Shown one piece after another: positions 26,408 to 35,564 of a DNA stretch of 64,000 bases. Positions within the stretch are counted from its first letter, which is position 1. Each line of letters begins with the position of its first letter. This stretch comes from Taishania sp965247975 (GTDB taxonomy: Bacteria; Bacteroidota; Bacteroidia; Flavobacteriales_D; Crocinitomicaceae). The position numbers and the translations under genes were made by a program. The DNA lies in contig OZ252050.1 of NCBI GenBank assembly GCA_965247975.1, positions 372,001 to 436,000 on the forward strand. Direction: 5' to 3'. The notes under the pieces are model-generated. The model saw nothing but the letters and a program-made list of their open reading frames with translations, ran no database searches and had not been told where the DNA came from.

Positions 26408-26848
26408 TTAGTCGTTTTGGATGGTTAAACCTTCGTGCACCAACTCGATGGATTCAATAGCAGCTTCACTCGCATCTGATTTAAGTCCTGGAGATTGCAC
26501 TTTAATTGGCCAAGCATTTCTAATTTTCCAAACAATTTGTGGATCTCCATCTGGATTTAACAACTTGATAGTCACATCTCTGCGTTCAATAGAATTCAAT
26601 TTCACGGTGTTCCACCATTTATAGTATTCATTATCTCCTGCAAAAACACCTCTCTTCAAAGTAATGTTTGAGAATTTTTGCATGCCCGGCATTTTGACTT
26701 TGCTGTGCTCTGGACTAGCGCCATGACGATATTCAATTAAATCTGTTTCTACGTCAAGTCCGGAAACTTCTGTAAAACCTATTTTCATTCCATCTCCTGC
26801 CTCGACTTCATATCTAAAGGTCACTAAAGGATATACTGATTCACTCAT
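26408..26848 (-). CDS. gp19-like main inner tube protein (Pvc1-like)
   Basis: 146 aa, the standard size of Hcp/gp19-like tube subunits of eCIS. It starts Y-P-L-V-T-F-R-Y-E-V-E and contains F-T-E-V-S-G-L-D-V-E-T and L-K-R-G-V-F-A-G-D, matching its neighbour. Hexamers stack into the tube that carries cargo and is driven out by sheath contraction. It lies 34 nt downstream of the sheath gene; high expression is expected. Confidence 0.9.
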   Translation of the reverse strand: MSESVYPLVTFRYEVEAGDGMKIGFTEVSGLDVETDLIEYRHGASPEHSKVKMPGMQKFSNITLKRGVFAGDNEYYKWWNTVKLNSIERRDVTIKLLNPDGDPQIVWKIRNAWPIKVQSPGLKSDASEAAIESIELVHEGLTIQND

Positions 26849-26882
26849 CTTTTATTTTTTTAAAGTTTTAATAATTAATCAA

Positions 26883-28961
26883 TTAAGCTTCTTGCATTTT
26901 GTGAGAAAAACGAAGAATAATAAATTCTGCTGGTCGCACTACGGCCATTCCGATTTCCACAATCATGCGTCCTTCAAGGATGTCCTGTGCTGTCATTGTT
27001 TGACCTAAACCTACACGAACATAAAATGCTTGTTCCGCTTTAGCTCCAGTCAACGCTCCAGCTTTCCATTGTAGAATTAGGAAATTTTCAATCATTGCTC
27101 GAACACGCACCCAAGTATTTGCGTCATTGCCTTCAAACACAAATTGCTCAGTTGCTTTGCTTACAGATTCTTCTACCATGTTGAAGAAACGGCGAACAGG
27201 AACATAACGCCATTCGTTGTCATTTCCTGCCAAGGTACGTGCGCCCCAAACAAGGGTTCCTTTGCCTGTGAATGTTCGAATTGCGTTGATTGATTTTCCA
27301 GTGATGTGGACATTTAAATCACCTTGGTCTTCGTGTGAAATTTGCACCGTTGGTTTGATCACGTAGCTTAGACCAACATTTGCTGGCGCTTTCCATACAC
27401 CTTTTGATGAGTCAATGCGCGCATAAATTCCTGCCATAGCTGAAGAGGGAGGAAGCGTTAATGGCAATGCATCAATTTCTACTTTGATTTTATTGTAAAC
27501 AGTGTTGTCTTCTGACACTAATGAAGCCAAACTTCTTCCATTAAATTTCCCGTTGTTTTTATCTTTTCCATCAACATTTTTGATTTTGTTGATAAGATCA
27601 GTCGAATTTGCAACGATATCTTCAAATAAATTAACCGTTGGCACTGCGATGTCATTTACCTCGTCAAGTGGTGTGAAAACGAGCATCTTTTTCAACTCGT
27701 CATCGAAATTTGTCGCTTCGGTATCTAGGATTTTTAGGTCTTTTGCGAGTGTTGTTGATTTCTGAAGTTTAATGTACAAGTCTTGTAGATTTGCATGGAT
27801 GCTCTCCAATTTATTAGGACCTTCAAAATCGGCCAATAAAGTAGCCAACTTATTATCAATCACACCAGCCAGTGGAGGATCTTCATCCTTTACAGTGCTG
27901 CTCGCCGCCTTAGCTTCTATTTTGAGCTTAGATTTTAGGTTTATTAAATCACCTAAATTGCTATTAAGTGTTTCAATAATTGTCAGAAAGTCTGTTTTTT
28001 GTGCTCCACTCATTGCAAATGGACCAGCACCTGCAAGGTCTAAATCATCGTATAAATACACCAAAGCATCACTTACAAGTCCTGTGATGTCAACATTTCC
28101 TATAACTGTAGGTGCGGCATTCGGGTTCATATCGTATAGAGAAGTTACAATTCCTGAAATTGCTCCGAATTGCGCTAAATTTTGTTCAATTTGATCGTAA
28201 GCATCTGCATTCGTTGAATAGTGATTTATTATTACATCTGATTCTTTGTATCGATAGTTCAATATCGTTTCTAAGAATGGGTAATAGGCAGCACAGTATT
28301 TTGCTTTATCCGTTTCACTAGTCACATTGCTTCTAAATTCTGTGATTGGTCCAGCTGTTCCGTCCGCAAATCTTAAATCATGAATCGTAAAACGATCTTG
28401 GAGTTTCGCGCACTGACTGATCGCTTGATCATAGATCCCATAGAAATCTCCAGCTGGGCTCAATGATGTAGCATCGGGGAATAGTAATAATGTTGGTTCA
28501 TCTTCCTTACCAATTTTAATAAGTCCTTTTTCCAAATCTGTTAATTTTACTGTTGCAGCTGGAATCGTAACATGTTTGCCATATTGACCTACTGATGCTA
28601 TGTAACAAGGTCCACCGCCATTTGCAAAATACAATTGCATGGAATAGTACATTAAGAATGGACTTTTTGATGACGGTTGATGAACTTTAATGTTTCTAGA
28701 ACTTACTTCGTTTGAATCATTAAGTACATCTGTTAACTCAACAACAATTGAATCCTCGGGTGATGCTAGTCCAAAATAAGTCTCAAAATCCAACATAGAA
28801 GTAATCCTAGTTGGAATGAGGTGCAACGAATCCCCATTGAGTTTTTCAGCCTTTTCAGTATACCCAATAAAAGCTGGAATCGCGGTTTCTACTTGTGCTA
28901 CAGAAGGTGGAAATTTTGTGATTTCCTCGACATAGACACCTGGTGTTTTGTAATTTGCCAT
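26883..28961 (-). CDS. Contractile sheath protein with a large central insertion (Pvc2-like)
   Basis: 692 aa. The N-terminus (K-T-P-G-V-Y-V-E-E-I, then P-A-F-I-G-Y-T-E-K-A) and the C-terminal 170 residues (G-K-G-T-L-V-W-G-A-R-T-L and the final F-I-I-L-R-F-S-H-K) are the conserved sheath core that links subunits into a contractile mesh. Between residues about 290 and 510 is a mostly helical insertion absent from the roughly 350-aa PVC sheaths, likely on the outer surface. Only one sheath gene is present, whereas PVC has three. It follows the 309-aa gene by 28 nt. Confidence 0.9.
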   Translation of the reverse strand: MANYKTPGVYVEEITKFPPSVAQVETAIPAFIGYTEKAEKLNGDSLHLIPTRITSMLDFETYFGLASPEDSIVVELTDVLNDSNEVSSRNIKVHQPSSKSPFLMYYSMQLYFANGGGPCYIASVGQYGKHVTIPAATVKLTDLEKGLIKIGKEDEPTLLLFPDATSLSPAGDFYGIYDQAISQCAKLQDRFTIHDLRFADGTAGPITEFRSNVTSETDKAKYCAAYYPFLETILNYRYKESDVIINHYSTNADAYDQIEQNLAQFGAISGIVTSLYDMNPNAAPTVIGNVDITGLVSDALVYLYDDLDLAGAGPFAMSGAQKTDFLTIIETLNSNLGDLINLKSKLKIEAKAASSTVKDEDPPLAGVIDNKLATLLADFEGPNKLESIHANLQDLYIKLQKSTTLAKDLKILDTEATNFDDELKKMLVFTPLDEVNDIAVPTVNLFEDIVANSTDLINKIKNVDGKDKNNGKFNGRSLASLVSEDNTVYNKIKVEIDALPLTLPPSSAMAGIYARIDSSKGVWKAPANVGLSYVIKPTVQISHEDQGDLNVHITGKSINAIRTFTGKGTLVWGARTLAGNDNEWRYVPVRRFFNMVEESVSKATEQFVFEGNDANTWVRVRAMIENFLILQWKAGALTGAKAEQAFYVRVGLGQTMTAQDILEGRMIVEIGMAVVRPAEFIILRFSHKMQEA

Positions 28962-28989
28962 AATTTTAATTGTTTATTTGTAATTGTTT

Positions 28990-29919
28990 TTAGATAAAAA
29001 TTTTTGAATAAGTTTTGGATTGACCAAAGGTCACAAGGTTACCGTTCTGATCTAAATAGTTTAGATCTTCTCCCCGATAAATCAAATGAATATCTGGGTT
29101 CGGAAGGTCCGTTAAACCATTGTTAATGGTGACATATCCGTTTTTCGTTAATGGTATTTCGGTGATTGAGCTGAATATAGGCAAACCATCTGAAGTTCTA
29201 TGATACGTCCATATTGTTGCTCTATTCTTGAAGGTAATGCTTTCGGTTGGGCTTGTTGAATTGAATTTAATAAGGTTATCTTGGAAAGTAACAATTCCTT
29301 CATCGTCGAAAGTTCCATTTGTTAAGTTCATTTCATCCTCATCTCCAATCAAATGAATTCTAAGCAATGCTAACTTTCCTCTTTTCTCACTTTCTGTAAA
29401 GTCATCGAGCATTATTTTAATGTCGTCTTGTGGTGGGGTTGGTAATGCATTAATTGTTGAAGTATCAAATTCAGAAAATGTTGAGAATCTCACGGTCGTG
29501 GCCAAATCAGACTCTGAAGCCAATGGTGTTTTGTTAGAAATAAAAATAATTTTATCTCTATTAATGCGCATGTCTGTGTAATTCTCAAAATAGGAATCAG
29601 TTAGTTCGCACGTAAAATCCATGTAACAATCCTGTTCGAATTCAATAAATGGTAAATTGCTGTCGATTGGGTCCGTGGAAGTCCGCACTTCTATTCCATG
29701 TGCGTTTTGAACAAAGACCGAACGCATGTTTTTGAGCAATAATCTAGTTCGTTCGGTTGGTTTAATCAACATAAAACTGCTCAATTCGAAATGATTCAAA
29801 TTAATTTCAGCGCGATCAGCAGTTAAATCAACACCATAAATTCTTAATCCTTCATCTAAAAAGTAGTGATGTAGTATTTGAATTGAAAACAATAAGCGAT
29901 ATGATTTTTTATACCCCAT
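28990..29919 (-). CDS. Unrecognised 309-aa eCIS protein between terminator and sheath genes
   Basis: I do not recognise a named family. The first 40 residues (Y-R-L-L-F-S-I-Q-I-L-H-H-Y-F-L-D-E-G) form an amphipathic start, followed by a beta-rich protein with P-T-E-R-T-R-L-L-L-K. There is no signal peptide or membrane segment. It is 3 nt after the DUF4255 gene and 28 nt before the sheath gene. That place and lack of secretion signal suggest a structural part of the distal (cap) end, such as a cap adaptor like those described in some Bacteroidota and other eCIS. This is inference from position. Confidence 0.6.
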   Translation of the reverse strand: MGYKKSYRLLFSIQILHHYFLDEGLRIYGVDLTADRAEINLNHFELSSFMLIKPTERTRLLLKNMRSVFVQNAHGIEVRTSTDPIDSNLPFIEFEQDCYMDFTCELTDSYFENYTDMRINRDKIIFISNKTPLASESDLATTVRFSTFSEFDTSTINALPTPPQDDIKIMLDDFTESEKRGKLALLRIHLIGDEDEMNLTNGTFDDEGIVTFQDNLIKFNSTSPTESITFKNRATIWTYHRTSDGLPIFSSITEIPLTKNGYVTINNGLTDLPNPDIHLIYRGEDLNYLDQNGNLVTFGQSKTYSKIFI

Positions 29920-29922
29920 GCT

Positions 29923-30501
29923 TTAACTTCTTTGTGTTGTGCCGATTGATTCTGTTATTGCACCCGATTCACCAACGATATTTCCTTGTTCAATTTCGAC
30001 GATACTCAGTTTGTAAAGCACAGATGGTAGTTGTTTACCACCAAGTGTTCCCCAAATGAAATTTAATTCCTCAAACGTGGGCGTGTAAAGTTCTGCGGTA
30101 AACCTAAAACTTCCCACCCTATTTAATGGTGCAACTTCACGCTTAAAAATAGTATTGGCTTGGGTGAAGAGCCTTTTACCTTGAAAAAACTCAATCACTT
30201 TTGAAATATCTGAAAGCGAATTGGTATAGGCATTTCTATTAGCGCTAAAAAGTATAAATAGATTTAAATTCACCTTCGGATTTTTGTAAAGTACCCGTTC
30301 ACCGCGCATGCTATTGTTTGGGAAGTTTTTCAAAGTTGATTCTTCCTGAATGTTTATTAAACTTAAAATGACCTTATTTGAAACGAGTTCACCTCTGCCT
30401 TCTGATAATTCAGAAGAAGTGACATTCTCTATCACAATGATATCGCCCCCTAGATATTTATCTAGTTCTTCTGCCAATATTGTCAAGGTCTCAAAAATCA
30501 T
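29923..30501 (-). CDS. DUF4255 tail terminator/cap protein (Pvc16-like)
   Basis: 192 aa with the DUF4255 pattern: F-E-T-L-T-I-L-A-E-E-L, a strand with V-I-L-S-L-I-N-I-Q-E-E, Y-K-N-P-K-V-N-L-N-L-F-I-L-F-S-A and W-G-T-L-G-G-K-Q-L-P-S-V-L-Y-K. This family caps the sheath-tube end in Afp16/Pvc16. It is the first gene of the operon; upstream is a 688-bp non-coding gap, so the eCIS promoter should lie there. Confidence 0.88.
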   Translation of the reverse strand: MIFETLTILAEELDKYLGGDIIVIENVTSSELSEGRGELVSNKVILSLINIQEESTLKNFPNNSMRGERVLYKNPKVNLNLFILFSANRNAYTNSLSDISKVIEFFQGKRLFTQANTIFKREVAPLNRVGSFRFTAELYTPTFEELNFIWGTLGGKQLPSVLYKLSIVEIEQGNIVGESGAITESIGTTQRS

Positions 30502-30532
30502 TTAGCCGTGTTTATTTTCAGTTGCATTTATC

Positions 30533-30616
30533 AAGTGACATTTACGTCACTTTACCACATAGTCATCTCCATCTCCTCAAGAATCAAGCTTGAGAAAGTC
30601 AATAGTGTAATTACAC
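30533..30616. promoter_or_regulatory. Cluster of dyad-symmetric sites upstream of the eCIS operon (candidate operators)
   Basis: Three inverted repeats lie within 115 bp of the first eCIS gene. They are AAGTGAC-ATTTAC-GTCACTT (30533-30552, 7-bp arms), CTCAAG-7 nt-CTTGAG (30576-30594), and the perfect 12-bp palindrome GTGTAATTACAC (30605-30616). Such sites fit dimeric regulators or leader hairpins. No clear TAnnTTTG box was found nearby, so the transcription start is unplaced. The assignment is inference. Confidence 0.4.
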
Positions 30617-31189
30617 AAGAATTAAAAATTCATGTAAATTACTTGCATTTAAGATTGTTTGCGAAATGTAATGACCCCGAAAATTAGCTTCGTTTTTAGA
30701 TCTTGAGTGCCTGTTAGGTTTACCAGAGACTTAAATAAAAAACACAGCTCCTTTCAAAAGGAGTTTACTTCACAAAATTTAAATACACATTACGTTGAAG
30801 TATAAACTTCAAGCGAATACCGTACACAGTGAGCTTATTAAGCACCACTTAAATAAAAAATATTCAACTGAACGTAGGAGAAACGTAGAGATGGTTTTAC
30901 TATCAGTTGGTCTAGTTAACTGAAACAATATTATTAAAAAAAACGATACAATCAAAATATTTTTCGGTTTTTTTTAAAAGTTAATCTTGACTTCATTCAA
31001 AATTAATCTTTGAATGGCTTTCTTGCTATTCAAATCGTGAAGTTAAATTTATTTTAAACGTAGTTTTTTCATAGCAATTACTCGGAAAATCCTTTAAATG
31101 ACAAAAAATTATCAACAAATCCAGCACTTTCAAACATTCATTTTTCAGATCGAATAAAAACAACTAATTTCGAAGGAAGATTCTAAAAA
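30617..31189. other. Non-coding divergent region between eCIS and thyA
   Basis: No convincing reading frame on either strand. It is AT-rich and must hold the thyA promoter and perhaps part of the eCIS promoter. A hairpin CTCCTTT-CA-AAAGGAG sits at 30748-30763; on the minus strand it is followed by a T-rich run, so it could attenuate eCIS transcripts that start further upstream. Otherwise I see nothing specific. Confidence 0.4.
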
Positions 31190-31984
31190 ATGAAACAATA
31201 CCACGATTTATTACAGCATATTCTCGATAACGGAGTTAAAAAAGAAGACAGAACAGGCACAGGAACTACCTCTGTTTTTGGCTATCAAATGCGCTTCGAT
31301 CTTTCAAAAGGATTTCCTGTTGTAACCACTAAAAAATTGCATTTGCGCTCCATTATCATTGAATTGCTTTGGTTTTTGCAAGGCGACACAAATGTGCGTT
31401 TTTTAAAAGAAAACAATGTTTCTATTTGGGATGAATGGGCGGATGATGAAGGAAATTTAGGGCCAGTTTATGGTCATCAATGGCGCAGTTGGCCTGCAAA
31501 AGATGGTGGAACGATAGATCAAATAACCAATTTGGTAAACCAACTAAAAACGAATCCAGATTCACGCCGCTTGATTGTGTCTGCTTGGAATGTTGCTGAC
31601 GTGGACAACATGGCTTTGCCTCCATGTCACACGCTTTTTCAATTTTATGTCGCAAACGGAAAATTGAGCTGTCAACTCTATCAACGAAGCGCCGATACAT
31701 TTTTAGGTGTACCGTTCAATATTGCTTCGTATGCGCTTTTGACCATGATGCTTGCGCAGGTGTGTGACTTAGAATTGGGTGATTTTGTACACACGTTTGG
31801 TGATGCGCATCTCTACAGCAATCACATCGAACAAGCACAATTGCAATTGTCGAGAGAATGTAGACCACTGCCAACGATGAAAATTAATCCGAATGTCAAA
31901 GACATTTTTTCATTCAAATACGAGGATTTTGAATTATTAAATTACGATCCACATCCACACATCAAAGCTGCTGTAGCTGTTTAA
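31190..31984 (+). CDS. thyA: Thymidylate synthase
   Basis: 264 aa, same length as E. coli ThyA. It makes dTMP from dUMP using methylene-tetrahydrofolate in the cytoplasm. Visible hallmarks: D-R-T-G-T-G-T (phosphate-binding loop with Arg), W-x-E-W-A, the catalytic L-P-P-C-H-T with Cys146, R-S-A-D-T-F-L-G-V-P-F-N-I-A-S-Y, and a C-terminal end I-K-A-A-V-A-V. Followed 20 nt later by folA, which recycles the dihydrofolate it makes; the two are probably co-transcribed. Confidence 0.98.
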   Translation: MKQYHDLLQHILDNGVKKEDRTGTGTTSVFGYQMRFDLSKGFPVVTTKKLHLRSIIIELLWFLQGDTNVRFLKENNVSIWDEWADDEGNLGPVYGHQWRSWPAKDGGTIDQITNLVNQLKTNPDSRRLIVSAWNVADVDNMALPPCHTLFQFYVANGKLSCQLYQRSADTFLGVPFNIASYALLTMMLAQVCDLELGDFVHTFGDAHLYSNHIEQAQLQLSRECRPLPTMKINPNVKDIFSFKYEDFELLNYDPHPHIKAAVAV

Positions 31985-32004
31985 TTGAACTTGCATTAAA
32001 AAAA

Positions 32005-32553
32005 ATGATGGTGAATAAAACTGATTTTTCTCCTATGAAAATTGCATTAATCGTGGCCATGGATTTGGATCGAGGTATTGGGAAAAATAATGACCTCATG
32101 TGGCATTTGCCAGTGGATATGAAATTTTTCAAGGAAACTACATCTGGACATATCGTAGTTTTAGGGCGCAAAAATTTTGAATCTATTCCAGCGAAATTTA
32201 GACCATTACCAAACCGCGAAAATGCGATTCTTACACGAAATAAATCGTACGAAGCTCCTGGATGTGAAGTTTTTTATTCGCTCGAAGCATGTTTGGAGCA
32301 TTATCAACACGAAACTGAACGAACTGTTTTCATCATCGGTGGCGGACAAATTTATCAGCAGGCATTGGAAATAAATTGTGTCGACGAAATGTACATCACA
32401 CATGTCAACAAATCTTTTGGGGCAGATACGTTTTTTCCAGCGTTTGATTTGAAAGATTGGGATGTGGAGTCGGTTTTAGTACATGAAAAAGATGATCGAC
32501 ACGAAGCGAGTTTCAAAGTCTTGAAGTACACCAAACGCCATCAAAAAAGGTAA
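32005..32553 (+). CDS. folA: Dihydrofolate reductase
   Basis: 182 aa as called, 172 aa if translation starts at the internal ATG at 32035 (M-K-I-A-L-I-V-A-M-D), which better fits family length. It reduces dihydrofolate with NADPH. Hallmarks: G-I-G-K-N-N-D-L-M-W-H-L-P-V-D-M-K-F-F, V-V-L-G-R-K-N-F-E-S-I-P, and F-I-I-G-G-G-Q-I-Y. The acidic active-site residue is the Asp of L-P-V-D. Sits between thyA and topB, with 20-nt and 3-nt gaps. Confidence 0.97.
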   Translation: MMVNKTDFSPMKIALIVAMDLDRGIGKNNDLMWHLPVDMKFFKETTSGHIVVLGRKNFESIPAKFRPLPNRENAILTRNKSYEAPGCEVFYSLEACLEHYQHETERTVFIIGGGQIYQQALEINCVDEMYITHVNKSFGADTFFPAFDLKDWDVESVLVHEKDDRHEASFKVLKYTKRHQKR

Positions 32554-32556
32554 ATC

Positions 32557-34671
32557 ATGATTCTGTGCATAGCCGAAAAACCTTCTGTGGCAAAAGATAT
32601 TGCTGAAATTATTGGTGCGAAACAACGCAACGATGGTTTTTATGAAGGAAATGGCTACCAAGTCACTTGGACTTTTGGGCATTTGTGTACACTCAAAGAA
32701 CCGCATGACTACAACGAACGTTGGAAATATTGGAAACTGGAAGATTTACCAATCATCCCAACAAATTTTGGCATTAAAGTCATTGAAGATCAAGGTGTAA
32801 AACGACAATTTTCGGTCATAGAGCGCTTAGTAGCTAATTGCACTGAAGTGATAAATTGTGGGGATGCTGGCCAAGAAGGAGAGTTGATTCAACGTTGGGT
32901 TTTGTTGAAGGCAAAATGTAAAGTTCCCATCAAACGACTTTGGATTTCATCACTGACCGAAGAAGCAATCCGAGAGGGTTTTCAAAAATTGCGCGAAGGA
33001 AAACAATACGATAACTTGTACGCGGCTGGAAGCGCTAGGGCGATTGGCGACTGGATGCTTGGAATAAACGCAACACGTCTTTTTACAGTAAAATTTGGTC
33101 GTGGAAAAACAACTTTGTCCATCGGTCGGGTGCAAACTCCAACACTGGCTATGATTGTGCAACGTCAAAAAGAAATAGATAGTTTCAAAATCGAAGAATA
33201 TTGGGAATTGAAAACGCTTTACCGCGAAACTGAATTTTTGTGTCAAATTGATCGCTTAAGGTCGGAAGAGAAAGCGCAAAAAGGATTGGAATATCTGAAA
33301 GACAAGCCGTTTGAAGTCACTTCCTTTGAGCAAAAAGAAGGAAAGGAAGGAAATCCGCGCTTGTACGATTTAACTTCGTTACAGGTTGAAGCGAATAAAA
33401 AATACGGCTTTTCTGCTGACGAAACCCTGAAGAATATTCAATCACTTTATGAAAAGAAGTTAGTTACCTATCCGAGAGTTGATACAACGTACTTATCAGA
33501 AGATTTACATCCGAAAATTCCTGGAATTTTGAAAGGATTGAATTACTATACACGTTTTACGGAGAAATTGCTTCAAAATCCGATTCCAAAAAGCAAGACC
33601 GTCTTTGATGATAAAAAAGTAACTGATCACCACGCCATCATTCCTACGGGAGTGAATCCATCAGGAATTACACCCGCTGAACAACAAATTTATGATTTAG
33701 TTGCCCGACGATTTATTGCTGTTTTTTATCCAGAATGTAAGGTCTCGAACACAACCGTTCTCGGCAAAGTGGGCGATTTAGAATTCAAAGCAACTGGTAA
33801 ACAAATCATTGAGCCAGGCTGGCGAGAAGTGTATGCCGATCTCAAACAGAAAAAAGACGCCGAAGCAGAACCTGACGAAGAAAAAGTAATGCCTTTATTT
33901 ACTGAAGGAGAGTCTGGTCCCCACGAACCAAAAGTGCATCAAGGTAAAACTTCTCCGCCCAAGTATTACACGGAAGCAACCTTGTTGAGAGCGATGGAAA
34001 CAGCTGGAAGACAAGTGGATAATGAAGAAATGCGCGAGTTGATGAAGGACAATGGAATTGGTCGACCATCCACGCGAGCGAATATCATTGAAACATTATT
34101 CCGTCGCAAATACATGGAGAAAAAACGCAAGAATATTGTCGCCACTCCAACTGGAATAAGTTTGATTGATACCATTCAAAACGATTTGCTCAAAAGCGCT
34201 GAATTAACGGGTGATTGGGAACGAAAAATTCGTTTGATAGAAAAAGGGGAATATCAATTGGATGTTTTTAAAGACGAATTGTACAAAATGGTGCGGGAAC
34301 TTACCGATGAGGTAATTTTCAATACACCGACGCAAGTCTTTAACATTCAAACCGAACCCGAAAAGAAAGTTGTCAAACCAAAACAACCAGCGGCTCCTAA
34401 ACCAAAATTGGAAGAAATCAATTGTCCAAAATGCCGCACAGCGAAACTTATGAAAGGAAAATCGGCCATTGGTTGTTCAAACTTTAAAGCATGTGGCTTC
34501 AAAATTCCGTTTGAATTACTCGGAAAAAAATTAACAGAAGCACAACTTGTTTCTTTGGTTACAACGAGAAAGACTGGAATGATTAAAGGTCTTGTAATTC
34601 CAGGAAGTGAAACTGCAATGGATGCCAAGTTAGTTTTAGACAATGACTTTAATGTTGTTACAGGGAAATAG
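32557..34671 (+). CDS. topB: DNA topoisomerase III (type IA)
   Basis: 704 aa. A Toprim domain begins I-L-C-I-A-E-K-P-S-V-A-K-D-I, with G-D-A-G-Q-E-G-E-L-I-Q-R as the acidic metal motif. The active-site block is V-T-Y-P-R-V-D-T with catalytic Tyr305. G-I-G-R-P-S-T-R-A-N-I-I-E-T-L lies near residue 500. The C-terminus has a Pro/Lys linker and one zinc-ribbon-like module (C-P-K-C ... C-S-N-F-K-A-C). It relaxes and decatenates DNA. It starts 3 nt after folA, so is likely in the same transcript. Confidence 0.96.
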   Translation: MILCIAEKPSVAKDIAEIIGAKQRNDGFYEGNGYQVTWTFGHLCTLKEPHDYNERWKYWKLEDLPIIPTNFGIKVIEDQGVKRQFSVIERLVANCTEVINCGDAGQEGELIQRWVLLKAKCKVPIKRLWISSLTEEAIREGFQKLREGKQYDNLYAAGSARAIGDWMLGINATRLFTVKFGRGKTTLSIGRVQTPTLAMIVQRQKEIDSFKIEEYWELKTLYRETEFLCQIDRLRSEEKAQKGLEYLKDKPFEVTSFEQKEGKEGNPRLYDLTSLQVEANKKYGFSADETLKNIQSLYEKKLVTYPRVDTTYLSEDLHPKIPGILKGLNYYTRFTEKLLQNPIPKSKTVFDDKKVTDHHAIIPTGVNPSGITPAEQQIYDLVARRFIAVFYPECKVSNTTVLGKVGDLEFKATGKQIIEPGWREVYADLKQKKDAEAEPDEEKVMPLFTEGESGPHEPKVHQGKTSPPKYYTEATLLRAMETAGRQVDNEEMRELMKDNGIGRPSTRANIIETLFRRKYMEKKRKNIVATPTGISLIDTIQNDLLKSAELTGDWERKIRLIEKGEYQLDVFKDELYKMVRELTDEVIFNTPTQVFNIQTEPEKKVVKPKQPAAPKPKLEEINCPKCRTAKLMKGKSAIGCSNFKACGFKIPFELLGKKLTEAQLVSLVTTRKTGMIKGLVIPGSETAMDAKLVLDNDFNVVTGK

Positions 34672-34809
34672 TGAGGATTCATCAGAATTTTAAAATCTAG
34701 CTCTGTGTATCTGTAAATTTTATAATTTTAATTTTAGAATAGAGCCTTTCGAATAGTTTATTTAAACAACGATTTAAAGTGTCTAAGCTATTTATGATTG
34801 CATCGTAGA

Positions 34810-35364
34810 ATGAATAAATTATTAATTTACATCTTATTATTTTTGTCAGAATCTTCATTCTGTCAGGATTCGCTTTTTGTGGGTAAAACCTATTTTCTTC
34901 CTGAACTTCGAAGGCCTTTGTGCACAAGATTGGGCGAAGAATGGGCAGAACAAGAATTTCAAGCTGAATATGGTCAAACGTTTGATAGCATTGCAAAATT
35001 TATAGAAACAAATAGTATTGCCCACTTTGAAATTAGGACTCACAACGATGCTCGTGGAAGTGACTCTATGAATTTCGTTTTATCTCAACGAAGAGCCAAC
35101 GAATGGTTGAACAATCTAGTTGATAGAGGTGTAAATCCCTTGCAACTTAGCGCAATTGGAGTTGGCGAATCTGCGCCAAGAGTTGTTTGGGTAAAAGACG
35201 CTATTCATTTCTCGGTAAAACCAATTGAAAATGATGCTGTTCCAGTTGTCTTGAATGAAAAATACATTAATTCGTTTAAGAAAACGGATCCTAGAACATT
35301 TGATACGTTGCATCAGTTTAATCGGAGAACTGAGCTAGTTGTAATTTCAATTGCTGGGGAATAG
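34810..35364 (+). CDS. OmpA-like C-terminal domain protein, exported
   Basis: 184 aa from the ATG at 34810; a TTG at 34798 is possible but the signal peptide (M-N-K-L-L-I-Y-I-L-L-F-L) begins at the ATG. The mature part resembles an OmpA/MotB peptidoglycan-binding domain: F-E-I-R-T-H-N-D-A-R-G-S-D-S-M-N, S-Q-R-R-A-N-E-W-L, and the final R-R-T-E-L-V-V-I. This domain tethers the outer envelope to peptidoglycan. There is a 40-residue insertion before the last motif. It stands alone after topB. Confidence 0.8.
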   Translation: MNKLLIYILLFLSESSFCQDSLFVGKTYFLPELRRPLCTRLGEEWAEQEFQAEYGQTFDSIAKFIETNSIAHFEIRTHNDARGSDSMNFVLSQRRANEWLNNLVDRGVNPLQLSAIGVGESAPRVVWVKDAIHFSVKPIENDAVPVVLNEKYINSFKKTDPRTFDTLHQFNRRTELVVISIAGE

Positions 35365-35397
35365 AACTCCATAAAACCAGCTTTCCATTCACAAAAA

Positions 35398-35421
35398 ATC
35401 CCACTTCAACTGAAATGGGAT
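35398..35421 (-). terminator. Rho-independent terminator of metK
   Basis: On the minus strand an 11-bp stem with one mismatch (ATCCCATTTCA / TGAAGTGGGAT, 2-nt loop) is followed directly by TTTTTTG. It lies about 144 nt beyond the metK stop, in the right orientation. Confidence 0.8.
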
Positions 35422-35564
35422 CTTGTATTTACTTCAAAACTAAAAGATTGTTGCAAAATTCATAAATCGAGGCAATTAAAAAATTTCACTCCGGAGTTTA
35501 CTTTTGTAAATGAGGAAGTTGAAATTTTTAAATTAACGATGAGTTGGGTGTTTTGCTACGATCT

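Noticed and set aside
1..30501. Prophage or T6SS interpretation of the tail genes
   Set aside because: No capsid, terminase or integrase genes and no TssB/C or membrane-complex genes; DUF4255, DUF5908, LysM hub and CIS tape-measure genes mark an eCIS.
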